NCBI GenBank assembly: GCA_020024985.1
Contig: JAHHSW010000008.1
Location: forward strand, 1 to 16,938
Length of the DNA stretch: 16,938 bases
Source of the DNA: Anaeroplasmataceae bacterium
Lineage (GTDB): Bacteria > Bacillota_I > Bacilli_A > Acholeplasmatales > Anaeroplasmataceae
Direction of reading: 5' to 3'
Positions 6,855-16,500 of the stretch are shown here, in pieces. Made by a program: the position numbers and the translations under genes. How positions within the stretch are numbered: the stretch's first letter is position 1; each line of letters opens with the position of its first letter. Below the pieces are notes generated by a model. It searched no databases and was not told the DNA's origin. It saw nothing but the letters and a program-made list of their open reading frames with translations.

Positions 6855-7604
6855 ATGAAATTTATTAGTTGGAACGTTAATGGCCTAAGAGCAGTAATGA
6901 CTAAGGGCTTTAGAGATATTTTTGATTCCTTTGATGCAGATTTTTTCTGTATTCAGGAAACTAAGATGCAGGAAAATCAAGCAGATATTGAGATTGAGGA
7001 CTATTATAGATACATGAATAGCGCAGAAAAGAAGGGCTATAGTGGAACTCTTATTTATACTAAGCACGAGCCATTAAATGTAGTCTATGGTATTCATGAT
7101 TTATATAATGACGAGGGTAGAGTTATTACCCTTGAATATGATAGCTTTTATTTAGTAAATGCTTATGTTCCAAATAGTCAGGATGGCTTAAAGAGATTAG
7201 ACTATAGAATGATTTATGAGGATGAGCTAAGAAAATATTTATGTGAGCTAAATGAAAAGAAGCCAGTAATTTATTGTGGTGATTTAAATGTAGCTCATGA
7301 GGAAATAGATATTAAAAATCCTAAGGCTAATGTTAAAAATGCTGGCTTCTCTCCAGAGGAAAGAGCTAAAATGACAGAGCTTTTAAAGGCAGGCTTTACT
7401 GATACCTATAGATATTTACATCCAACCAAGATAGAGTATTCATGGTGGAGCTATCGCTTTAACGCTAGAGCTAATAATGCAGGATGGAGAATTGATTATT
7501 TTATTGTTTCTAATTCCTTAAGAGATAAAATAGCTGAGGCTAATATTTATACCGAGGTATTTGGCTCAGACCATTGTCCGGTTGAGCTTATAATTGAACC
7601 ATAG
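6855..7604 (+). CDS. xth: Exodeoxyribonuclease III / AP endonuclease (Xth/ExoA)
   Basis: A 249-residue exonuclease III family protein that cleaves DNA at abasic sites and removes 3' blocking groups in base excision repair. Conserved catalytic positions are all present: Asn7 (SWNVNGLRA), Glu35 (IQETKMQ), Tyr104 (NAYVPNSQ), Asp143 and Asn145 (CGDLNVAH), Asp214 (WRIDYF), and Asp239-His240 (GSDHCPV). The length is typical (about 250-270). The sequence SWWSYRFNARANNAGWRIDYF is the family substrate-binding segment. TGGAGA (6843-6848 region) lies 7 nt before the ATG. It may depend on read-through from the aminopeptidase operon. No clear terminator follows; the next promoter starts about 70 nt later. 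Confidence 0.95.
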   Translation: MKFISWNVNGLRAVMTKGFRDIFDSFDADFFCIQETKMQENQADIEIEDYYRYMNSAEKKGYSGTLIYTKHEPLNVVYGIHDLYNDEGRVITLEYDSFYLVNAYVPNSQDGLKRLDYRMIYEDELRKYLCELNEKKPVIYCGDLNVAHEEIDIKNPKANVKNAGFSPEERAKMTELLKAGFTDTYRYLHPTKIEYSWWSYRFNARANNAGWRIDYFIVSNSLRDKIAEANIYTEVFGSDHCPVELIIEP

Positions 7605-7671
7605 GACAGTGAGGCAAAATACACGTATATTAGCATCATGTAGTAATAACGATAAAAGAAACTATAATTAA

Positions 7672-7700
7672 TTGCGTAATGGCCAAAATGTATATATAAT
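7672..7700 (+). promoter_or_regulatory. Promoter of the riboswitch-controlled surface-protein operon
   Basis: TTGCGT (7672-7677), a 17-bp spacer and TATAAT (7695-7700) give a predicted start near 7707, 18 nt before the riboswitch core. A second TATAAT at 7663-7668 lacks a good -35 and is the alternative. A 10-bp palindrome (7694-7703 with 7707-7716) overlaps the preferred -10 and start site. Confidence 0.6.
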
Positions 7701-7717
7701 ATCATTGATATTATATG

Positions 7718-7786
7718 TATTCATGGCAAAGCTAGAGTAATCTGGTGACGCAAAGCTAAAGGGTCCTATTGGATAGCCAGTTGCAA
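7718..7786 (+). promoter_or_regulatory. Class I cyclic-di-GMP riboswitch (GEMM-I) aptamer
   Basis: The sequence follows the GEMM-I consensus closely: GGCAAA (7725-7730); a 6-bp helix GCTAGA/TCTGGT (7731-7736 and 7741-7746, with G-U pairs) capped by a GTAA tetraloop of the GNRA class (7737-7740); the highly conserved GACGCAAAGCT (7747-7757); then GGGTCC (7761-7766) and GGATAGCC (7771-7778), forming the second helix and tetraloop-receptor side. Outer closing pairs TGGC/GCTA (7724-7727 with 7755-7758) also form. The aptamer binds the second messenger c-di-GMP. Its 3' strand is shared with the terminator stem beginning at 7774, so aptamer and terminator are probably mutually exclusive; if so, c-di-GMP would favour read-through (an ON switch). 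I could not resolve the basal P1 helix confidently. Confidence 0.9.
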
Positions 7787-7814
7787 GAGTTGCAATTGGC
7801 TATTTTTGTTTTTT
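7774..7814 (+). terminator. Riboswitch expression-platform terminator
   Basis: A 13-bp stem (7774-7786 with 7790-7802, one G-T pair) with a 3-nt loop is followed by a T-rich tract (7803-7814) and ends 17 nt before the TTG start of the first operon gene. Its 5' arm overlaps the last conserved bases of the c-di-GMP aptamer, so it is a regulated attenuator and not an ordinary gene end. Confidence 0.92.
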
Positions 7815-7831
7815 AAAGAGAGGTGTTAAGT

Positions 7832-8572
7832 TTGAAGAAAAATTTATTTTTATCAATATGCTCATTAATTCTTACGAGCTTTTTACTTTTCTTTTTAGTA
7901 TTTGGTTGGTATGTAAGCAATAAGGAGGTAACAGCCAATGGTATTTTTGGCTCTACTGGTGGTAATGATTATAGCCTAACCCTTGAAAGAGCTACCTTAG
8001 ATAAGGCTGGTAATGTTACTGGCTGGGTAACTGCTGATAATATGGCCTTTAATAATGTAGCCCCTAATAATGTTTTTTTATTTAGAATGGGCTTAGAGTC
8101 TAAAAGCCAAGAGGATGTTATTTTAAATGTTAGCTTTGATGATATAAGCTCTAGGCTTACAGAAAATAAGCTTATTGCTAAGGATAAAAAAATCTTTTTT
8201 GCTGATGGAGAGATACCTTTATACGATATTGATGAGAATAATCAGGTAATGGTTGATAATAAGCTTCTTTATAAGGTTAATCCTAAGGATAATACTATAA
8301 GCCTAGGCGATTATCAAATTCATAACACCTTTATGTTTTATGATTTAGGTACAGCTGAGCCAGCTACTAATAAGCTAGCTCCTCCTCTTAAGGGTCTAGA
8401 GCTAGCTAAGGTAAATAATTATCAGATAAAGGCCAATAATCAAAAGGAGTATTTTTATTTCGCCCTTGAATTTAATGAGGAAAAATCATTAGTAATGCAG
8501 GACGGAGTTTTAAGCAGTAATTGCTATTTATATCAAAATCTAGTAATTGGACATATAACACTTCGTAGGTAA
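7832..8572 (+). CDS. TasA/camelysin-like secreted or anchored surface protein 1
   Basis: A 246-residue protein. The start is TTG at 7832, because AGAGAGGTG (7817-7825) lies just upstream; the GTG at 7823 falls inside that ribosome site. A basic MKKN start and a hydrophobic segment (about residues 5-24) are followed by GWYVSNKEV, an aromatic turn and exported beta-rich domain of about 215 residues. This resembles small SipW-processed proteins of the TasA/CalY type, which have a (W/Y)-x-S/T-N/D motif right after the signal segment; the overall fold is inferred, and I see no catalytic motif. A segment like FRMGLESKSQEDVILNVSF fits an edge of such a beta-sandwich. It is the first gene under the c-di-GMP riboswitch. 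Alternative: an unrelated membrane-anchored surface protein. Confidence 0.7.
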   Translation: MKKNLFLSICSLILTSFLLFFLVFGWYVSNKEVTANGIFGSTGGNDYSLTLERATLDKAGNVTGWVTADNMAFNNVAPNNVFLFRMGLESKSQEDVILNVSFDDISSRLTENKLIAKDKKIFFADGEIPLYDIDENNQVMVDNKLLYKVNPKDNTISLGDYQIHNTFMFYDLGTAEPATNKLAPPLKGLELAKVNNYQIKANNQKEYFYFALEFNEEKSLVMQDGVLSSNCYLYQNLVIGHITLRR

Positions 8573-8584
8573 GGAGCTGAGAAT

Positions 8585-9253
8585 GTGAAAAAGGGAAATA
8601 TAGTTAAGTTAATATTAATAGCAGTCGCTTTTATATTTAGCATTGCTTCCTTCACTATTTATGCTTGGTATACTAATGTGGATTATGTCGGTAGCCTTGA
8701 TGCGGAAGCTGAGGGGCTTTCCTTTTACTATACTCTAGGGGATAGTACCTCTAAGAATGTTAAAAGCTATGATATAAAAAACCTAGCCTTTTTTGATCCA
8801 CAATCTAATTCTGAGATAAGATATTTTGATTCTATGAGCACTAAGGTTTCTATAGGCCTAGCTAATAACGATGACTTAGATAAGGAATACACTATAACCT
8901 ATGTAGCTAAAAAGAGAGTTACTAAGGAAAATCAGGTTAATAAATCCGTTGCTTATCCAGCTGGAATTATTTCAGAAGCCCAAAGCCTAGTAACTGATAA
9001 TATTAAAAATGTTGGTGAACTAATCGCTGGTAATAACGTAACTAGTAATGAAACAGAATTTAGCTATAGCTTTAATGGACAAATAAAGGGTAAGACAAAT
9101 AAAACAGTATACCTATATTTAGCTGGTATTCAGGAAATAGCTACTGCCAGCAATAATGATTTTTTAATTAATGAGGCAGGACAAAAAATAAGCTATTCAT
9201 TTAAGCTTACTATACAAGCTAAAAACATTTCTACTGGTCCTAGCGTAAATTAA
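8585..9253 (+). CDS. TasA/camelysin-like secreted or anchored surface protein 2
   Basis: A 222-residue protein starting at GTG, 8 nt after AAGGAG (8571-8576), which overlaps the upstream stop codon; the ATG two bases earlier reads straight into TGA, so the GTG is the start. The hydrophobic segment (about residues 7-27) ends in YAWYTNVDYVGSL. The AWYTN turn is the same kind of post-signal motif as in protein 1 (GWYVSN), supporting one family. The exported part is Ser/Thr/Asn-rich with alternating hydrophobic strands (for example FSYSFNGQIKG and TVYLYLAGIQ) and has no Cys. It is probably a structural surface or fibre component. No enzyme motif is visible. It sits 12 nt after gene 1, clearly in the same transcript. 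Confidence 0.7.
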   Translation: MKKGNIVKLILIAVAFIFSIASFTIYAWYTNVDYVGSLDAEAEGLSFYYTLGDSTSKNVKSYDIKNLAFFDPQSNSEIRYFDSMSTKVSIGLANNDDLDKEYTITYVAKKRVTKENQVNKSVAYPAGIISEAQSLVTDNIKNVGELIAGNNVTSNETEFSYSFNGQIKGKTNKTVYLYLAGIQEIATASNNDFLINEAGQKISYSFKLTIQAKNISTGPSVN

Positions 9254-9263
9254 GGGAGGTTCT

Positions 9264-10019
9264 ATGAGTAAGAAGAAGTTAATTATCTTAATAACAACAA
9301 TTATATTATCACTTTCCTTAGTTACCACCCTTGCGGCCTTTATCTTTATAGGAAATGTTAATGGTAATGTAGAGCCTGGTAATATTGTGCTTAATGAAAA
9401 AAGCTTTTTAGATTATTCATTAAAAGATGCTGAGCGTAATGATTCAAAGTATCAGGGATTAACGCCACTTGAGCTTTTAAAGGAAAGAACTCAAGGCACT
9501 CCAGCTAAAATAGACGCTATTACTACTAATAGTATAACCTGCTATGCAACAGAACGTAAGGGCTATAATGATGAGGATAATAGTCTAATATATTTAAATC
9601 AGCTAGGCTTTGAATTTTCCTTTACCCCACAAATTGATTCCTATGTAAGAATCCATTTTGAGGATGCCTGGATTTCTAAGAAGGTTTATAACAATGGTAG
9701 TGAAAAGAAAAGCTATATAACCAAGGATAAGCTTAATGGTAGTAAATCCCCCTTTGATATTTCAAATGAAAGCTGGGTTTATGATGAAAATACAAACTGT
9801 GCTTATTTAAAGACTATAGCTACCCAGGCTAATGGTATGCAAAGCTATAGCTTTAATATTGATAGTAATTATTGGTATACACAGCTAAATCCAAGTAAAA
9901 ACTTCCGTGAGCAAATATTAGTTCAAATATCATATGTAGTAGATGTTGTTCAGGCTAATAGAGCAGAAGCAATTTGGGGTGTGGATTTAGATAAAATACT
10001 AGGAAGGAGCCAAGCATGA
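9264..10019 (+). CDS. Secreted or anchored surface protein 3
   Basis: A 251-residue protein with ATG preceded by GGGAGG directly after the previous stop. A basic MSKKK start and a hydrophobic segment (about residues 6-29) lead into GNVNGNVEPG; unlike its two neighbours it lacks the WY motif after the hydrophobic segment. The remaining 220 residues look exported, with aromatic-rich strands such as LGFEFSFTPQIDSYVRIHF and an IALP-free, Cys-poor composition (two Cys, possibly not paired). The C-terminus (ILVQISYVVDVVQANRAEAI) is consistent with a final beta strand and helix. I do not recognise a named family. Its stop overlaps the start of the giant gene by ATGA, so the two are translationally coupled and probably function together. 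Confidence 0.65.
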   Translation: MSKKKLIILITTIILSLSLVTTLAAFIFIGNVNGNVEPGNIVLNEKSFLDYSLKDAERNDSKYQGLTPLELLKERTQGTPAKIDAITTNSITCYATERKGYNDEDNSLIYLNQLGFEFSFTPQIDSYVRIHFEDAWISKKVYNNGSEKKSYITKDKLNGSKSPFDISNESWVYDENTNCAYLKTIATQANGMQSYSFNIDSNYWYTQLNPSKNFREQILVQISYVVDVVQANRAEAIWGVDLDKILGRSQA

Positions 10020-10462
10020 GAAAAAATAGAAAAATCATTTTAGCATCATTAGGATTTCTACTTACCATAGGCTTAGTAGCTATTTTAACAGTTGGCCTAC
10101 TTAAGCCTAGTAAGGTTGATTTTGTAACGAAAACAGGTCACTATATTTCAGATAAGGCACCTATTAGTAGCTATGAAAGCCCAACAGCCTCTAACACTAT
10201 TGAGCTAAGGAGCCTTTATACAATAAATGGTAGTACAGTAAGCTATAATAATAAGCCTGTTGACGCATTAGCTACTATAAGCATCTCCTCAGCTGAGGAG
10301 CTTTATGCCTTTAGTAAGCTTACTAACACTAATGACAATTTTTTAGCCTATAATTATAAGCTTTTATCAAATATTAATTATGAAAATTATCCATTTGAGT
10401 TTGAGCCAGTTGCTTGGGAGCCTAATAAAAGCTTTAGAGGTAGCTTTGATGGTAATGGCTAA
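10016..10462 (+). CDS. N-terminal fragment of a giant surface protein (frame-disrupted)
   Basis: The 148 codons before a premature TAA. They give a basic start, a hydrophobic signal or anchor segment (about residues 7-29), a linker, then ISSAEELYAFSKL and PVAWEPNKSFRGSFDGNG. The last segment is the typical lead-in of GLUG/beta-solenoid adhesins, in which FDGNG is normally followed by YxISNL. Here the frame stops exactly after GNG. The sequence continues in the +1-displaced frame starting at 10462 (reading SNLNLTTIDKSAL) and then in a third frame from about 10500 (GNKEVSKYEQ). This shows the fragment is the head of the 6.4-kb reading frame that follows, not a separate small gene. The ATG overlaps the upstream stop (ATGA); AGGAAGGAG lies just ahead. 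Confidence 0.85.
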   Translation: MRKNRKIILASLGFLLTIGLVAILTVGLLKPSKVDFVTKTGHYISDKAPISSYESPTASNTIELRSLYTINGSTVSYNNKPVDALATISISSAEELYAFSKLTNTNDNFLAYNYKLLSNINYENYPFEFEPVAWEPNKSFRGSFDGNG

Positions 10463-10503
10463 GTAATCTAAACCTAACAACCATTGATAAAAGTGCTCTA
10501 GTG
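10460..10503 (+). other. Two-lesion frameshift zone in the giant gene
   Basis: Reading needs frame 2 up to 10459, frame 1 from 10462 to about 10499, and frame 3 from about 10500 onward. Each transition equals a loss of 1 nt (or 4, 7 and so on). At the first site, 7 missing nt would restore the usual GNG-Y-x-I-S-N motif. Neither site contains a homopolymer or short tandem repeat, which argues against slippage-based phase variation. Confidence 0.8.
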
Positions 10504-13500
10504 GTAATAAGGAAGTATCTAAATACGAGCAAATGCAATATTATGCGATGTTTTCTAGGGTTGGAGCTGGTGGTAATATCACTAAGCTTGGGCTTAGAGA
10601 CACTAATATTGTAATTAATGGCTTAATTCAAAATATGGTTGGAGTTGCTCCATTAATTGGCTTAATAGATAATGGTGGTAGTGCTTCCTATCTTTTCGCA
10701 ACAGATTTAAGAGATCCTATTCAGGATGAAAGTGGTATTACCGCTATGGGTGGATACCGTATATCAGGACTAGTTTTTGAAAATAGAGGAGCATTACTTG
10801 ATTCCTATAGTGCCTACAATATAGTTTCTAACTATACAGTTGATGATTATATCGACTTTAATGAGCTTTTAACTGTTAATACTGGTACTATTAATGAAAA
10901 TCTATATTTCTATAACAAGACAATAACTGATTACATTAAGGAAAAAGATAGTATTAAAATTGTCTATGGCTCACCAGTTTCTAAGACCTTCACAGTAAGC
11001 ACACATTTTGGTGCCTACTCAAAGACCCTAGATGATTTAAATCAAATAGTTATAGCCGAAAATAACAATTGGTATTCTAAAAACAGCTATAAAGCTGAGC
11101 TTAGACCATATTTAGATAATATGCTTACACCTATTATTAGGGGTATTAAAATGAAGGATTCTAGCTCAAATAGCTCTACCTTTATTATTGCTAATGAGGC
11201 TGATTTTAGCTATATGTTTGAGCTAATGAATTTAAATGATTACTTTGCTTCAATGAAAATGACTTATGAAATAACCGCTGATTTGAATTTATCATTAATT
11301 AATAGAAGTAATTATTTTTATGAAAGAAGAATAGCCGCAACTATTAGAGGTGCTTCTGATCCTTCTAGAGCTAGTGTTACTATAGGTAATGCTAAATCAA
11401 GCTACCCAACTATTTATTATGGAGATATTTCTAAGGGAGTTACTACTGAGGGTATTGATGCCTTTGGACTATTCCCTGTTTTAGCAGGTGAGGTAAGCAA
11501 TTTAAATATTGTTATGCCTGATGAAATAGTAATAGATAATACAAGTTATAATATTAAGGCAATTGGTGTGGTTACAGGCTACCTAAATGGTGGTAGGATT
11601 GATAATGTTAATGTATTAGCTAATATTAGAATAAATAATTCAATTGGTAAATATTTCGTTGGTGGTATGTCAGGTGTTAGTGCCGGTGAGGGCGTAATTA
11701 ATAACTCCACAGCTACTGGTAATATTACTGTTGAGGCTGGTAGCTATAATGGTAGCTATAGCTCAATTGGCTATATGGATGGTTCAGCAGTTGGTGGCTT
11801 AGTAGGCTATATTACTGATACCTATGGTAGCCTATCTACCTCATTAAATACAATGAATATTATATCAGCAGGCCTTAGCTCAAAGGCAGAGCTAGCTATA
11901 GGTGGCGTAGTCGGTGCTGGCTACAGCTATAATTTTAGTATGCTTGAAAATAGAGGAAATATTTCTGTTGGCTCTGGAACTAATGTGGCTTTAGCTAAGG
12001 AGCTTTATGTAGGCGGTATAATAGGAAGACTTCTTGGTGTTAGAAAGCAAATAGCTAAGCTTAATAACCAGGGAGATATCGAGGTATATAACAGTGATAA
12101 TCTATATTTAGCAGGTATATTAAATGCTGATATAAAAACCTCAAATATGAATAATTTAACAGCCTCTAGCTTAAGAAGTAATGGTAAATATGCCTTTTAT
12201 TTATCTGAGGCTAGTAACTCAGGAACTATTAATCAACATAATAAGGGTATGAATACTAATTTATGTAGTGGCCTTAATTTATTATCAAAAAACGGCTTTA
12301 TTTCTGAGCTATCTGGAATCTATAATCTAGGCTATAAAACCTATGATAATAAAACTATGCTTCCTCAAAGAATAGATATGTCTATTATTCCTAGCTATAG
12401 TGGGGTTATTAACTCTATAACTGGTAGTGCCCAAAAGGAAAATCAGGCTGTAAGCCTACAATATGGCTATAATTTAAGAGATATTGAGTTCTTTACTAGT
12501 CAAAATATTAGCTTTACTAGCTTAGACTATAGTGGTATTGGTAGAGGTAATTATATTAGCTATTATGATTCTAATAATGAGGGAAATATTACCATAAGCT
12601 TCGCTCATGGTATGGCAAGCGGTAATATTTATATTAATGGTGCCTTTAGTGGGCTAGATAATGGCTTTGTTGCTAGAAATATCTTTAATGATGGAGATAT
12701 TCTTATTAAGGATGCTATAAATAATCAAGCACCTATTAATGCTAATATCTATGCCTCAGGTATAACCTACAGTGATTTAAATGTAATTGATCAGGCTATT
12801 TATAATCCATTAAGCCCAAGCTTTGATAATAAGACCCTAGGTAGCTTAAATAACGCTATAAATAATGGTAGTATAACCATTACTAGTGATAAGCTTACTG
12901 ATGATTTAAAAGTAAATTCTAGTAACTATATGGGAAATCTTAATGGTAATATCTATGCTTCAGGAATTTTAGCTATTAATAAGGGTATCCTTACAAATAG
13001 CTTTAACCTGGGTAATATTTATGTTGGCCTATTTAGAAATAATAGTAATGAGATTTATGCCTCAGGAATAAGTTATTCTAATGAGGGAGAATATGCTCAA
13101 ATTAGAGATTGTGCTAATAATGGTATTATTAAGGCTATCAACCTTGGATTATCCAGTGTAAGGGTTACCTCAGCTGGTATTACGGCTATAAACACTAAGG
13201 CTAATACTAATAATCACCAGGTAATAGCGTTCACTATTAATTATGGCGAAATTTATGCCTTTAGTGGTGAGAAAAATGATGAAACTATTAATTCAAATGA
13301 GAATGTAAAGGCTAGTGGTATATTAGCCTTTGGAATCGCTAATATTGTTAATACTATTAACTATGGTAATGTCTTTTCAACAAATGTAGCTGGTGGTATG
13401 ATTGCGGCTGTAAATCTTGATTTCTTTGATAGCTCTAAAACAACCACTATCGCCAATACCTTAAATTATGGTGTTATAAAGGCAATTAAGCAATATGAGA

Positions 13501-16500
13501 ATAAGGCTAATGAGGTTTATTATGCTAGCTACGGTGAAATAAAGGGTATGAAGCCTGATTCAAAATATATAGATTTAGGAGCAATTTCCTTCCCATATTA
13601 TCAGGCAATTGGTGCTTTAATAGGTGTTCTTGATTATAGTAGAACTCCTAATCTAGTAATTCGTTATTTAATTAACTTCTATGAATATGCAGAAATAGTA
13701 GCTAAGGAGCCTAGCTCTAATGGAGCTAGTAGGGTTGATGTTAGTAAGCTTATTAACATTAAAACACCTTCATATTTCTTAGGTAAGCTTGTTACCTATG
13801 CTCCTCTTTCAACTGAGAGTGATTCAGGAGTAACTGGTGTTTTCTCATCAGAATTTATCTTTAGAAGGGCTATTAGAGGAGAAGGCTTAGATTCAAATTT
13901 TGTAACTGATAAATATATTGGTGATTTCTTCCAGTTTGTAGCCTTTGAAAAGATTAATACAGTGATTTTAGATAAGATTGGCTGGAGACAAATTGCCTAT
14001 ATGGATGCGGCAGAAAGATTTGCGCGAGATTTAGGCTCAATGGTTAAATTTATCAATTTAAAAAGAACCGACATTGTAACAATAATTGATAATGCTAGAG
14101 GTAATGATAATTGGATTAATGCCTGTGATACAGAAATATTAAGAAATTTATTAGCTGAGGCAATTAAGAATAATTATATAGATAATAAAGAGCTTGGTAC
14201 AATTATTAATTATATTTTGTTTGAAACTGGTACTGATGTAATAAGTAGCGAGCTTAGAGCTACCCTAGTAGACTCAGTTATCGCCTATATTGATAGTAAT
14301 AATCAAAATGTAAGCTATTATGAGCTATTAAATAAGCTATTATATGATGAGGTTTTAGCTAAAATTTTAGCTAATAATTCCCCTGAATATAAGGTAGTTG
14401 CTGATGAAATAAGAAGAATAATAGAAACAACAAGCAGTAAGGATTTAGAGGGTATTTTAAATGCTTATATGGAGGCGCTAAAAAATAATAGCACTCTTTT
14501 AGATCCACTATTTAGTCCGGATTTAGGTAACTATTATTTTGAGCCTAAGCTACGTTTGATTAATACTCTTCTTGAGGGCTACAGTGAGGAGAGGCTAAAG
14601 GAGCTATTACTTGTAGTAGCAGGGAATCAAGCAAGTGAGCAGGCAAAATATATTTTATATATTAATGACTCTAAAAATGATTTAACCATTAAGGATATTT
14701 ATGCTAAAATGATTGCTTCTAATAGCTTTAATGGCACTAATGAATATAGTGAGGCTATGAATATAGCCTTTAAGGGTACAGATATTAGTGATATTATTTC
14801 AAAAAATTATGATGCTAATATGCAAGGACGCTTTGATACTATTATTAATAGCACTCAAAAATCAGGTCAGGATATTACTTCCTTAAATATTACTCCGGCT
14901 CATGATTATGTTGAGCTTTGGAATACTATTAAAAATGATAAGGAGGTTAAGAATTATTTATTAGATAAGAATAATGGAATTTTAACTGAGGTTATTGATA
15001 TTAATGGTAGAAGGGATTTAGGAATCTATGCCAAGGCTACTGAGTTTAGAAATACCTATCAAACTCAGGATGCACCTAATAGAAATGGTAGAGGTGGTAT
15101 AGTAATAGATACATCACATACAGCCATAATTCGCAATAGATTTATTTATGAGCCAGATTATTTAGTTAATGATGATGAAAATAATATGACTTACTATTAT
15201 GGACCATATGAAACTAAAAATTCTAATGTAATGTGGAATAATAATGCAGCTAAAGCAAATCAAAATTTTGATATAGGTAATATTGGTAACTCGGAAATTG
15301 ATGGCTCTAGGCAAAGATATGTTCCATTCTTTGCCTCAGTTGATAAGACTGAGCTTACCAAAAGAGGAGTACCAGACAATAGAAATTTTGAATTTTATTG
15401 GAATAATGATAATGTTGGTAGTGTTCAGGCTGCATCAAAGGAATCACAATTCCAATGGGTTTCTACTCATATTATTAATAATGCATCTTTAGATGGTACT
15501 ACCTACCTTAAAAAGGTTTATTCTGGTATTGCTGTTGATCATAACTACGATTTTGGTAAATCAGGTAGAACAGCTAAGTCTGAAGAAAATATAGTAAGTA
15601 ATTCAAATGATTTTGATAATGGAAAGCATATAAATTCTAGTAGTTATTTAGTTGGATATATTACTGCTAATTTAATTACTGGTATTTGGTATCAGCATGA
15701 TATTTGGAATGAAAAGGGTGCCTATTTAACCGCTAAGCCTAAAAATTCTATTGAAGGCTTTACTGGTGTACAAAGTACAGAGTATATAAATTACTTTTTA
15801 GAGGATTTAATTAAGCTAGATGGTAAAACTACTAAGGGTAGAAGTAAGGGTAGAGTATCTAGTGATGAGGAAAATATTATTAACGCACTAATGGAAAAGC
15901 TATTAGCTAAAGAGGCAGGAAAAAAGCTAGCATTAGAGGCAGTAGGACGTGCTTCTGTAAATGGCTTTGATGAGAACTCAAGTCTTGCGGCAGAGTCTTT
16001 ATCAAATGCGTTAGCTGAAACTGAATTTACTAGAAGCTCACTAAATTCATTAACCTATAATGATGTCTATTTAAATAATATTATTTATAGTGGTACAGAT
16101 AGTATTAAGGCAAGGTTAGATTTCTTAATTAAGGATATTAGCTATTCAACCAAGGAACAAATAATTCTTAATATTGTAAATAACCAGGAGGCCTTTAGAC
16201 AAATATTGTTAAAGATCTATAGCTATTCAAAAAAGGCTAGTGAAATTACTTCTAAAATAGAAGTTAATAATAGAAATGATTATATATATGAGTATATAAA
16301 GCAGCTAAAGAGCATAAGGCCAAATATGACGGATGATGAAATTACAGGTATGCTTAAGGGTGTTAATGATAGTGATTTAACGACCATTAGTACCTTATTA
16401 GCCGCCAATAGGCTTACTAACCAAAATATAGATGGCTTTAATATAAATGGTGAGTTTATATTAAAGGATGGTAATGTAGCTATAGCAGGTGAAAGCTATA

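Noticed and set aside
7605..7670. A further gene or terminator between xth and the riboswitch promoter
   Set aside because: No open frame with a ribosome site and no stable hairpin with a U tract is visible.
10460..10462. TAA as a reassigned sense codon allowing read-through in the giant gene
   Set aside because: TAA is used as a normal stop by many genes here, and the frame also changes at this point, so read-through alone would not restore the protein.
11658..13403. CRISPR-like or tandem DNA repeats
   Set aside because: The periodicity is at protein level; DNA units vary in length and sequence and lie within an open reading frame.
15283..15492. A 69-codon open frame on the plus strand
   Set aside because: It lies in another frame inside the long open frame of the giant protein, has no ribosome site and has an unnatural composition; it is a shadow.
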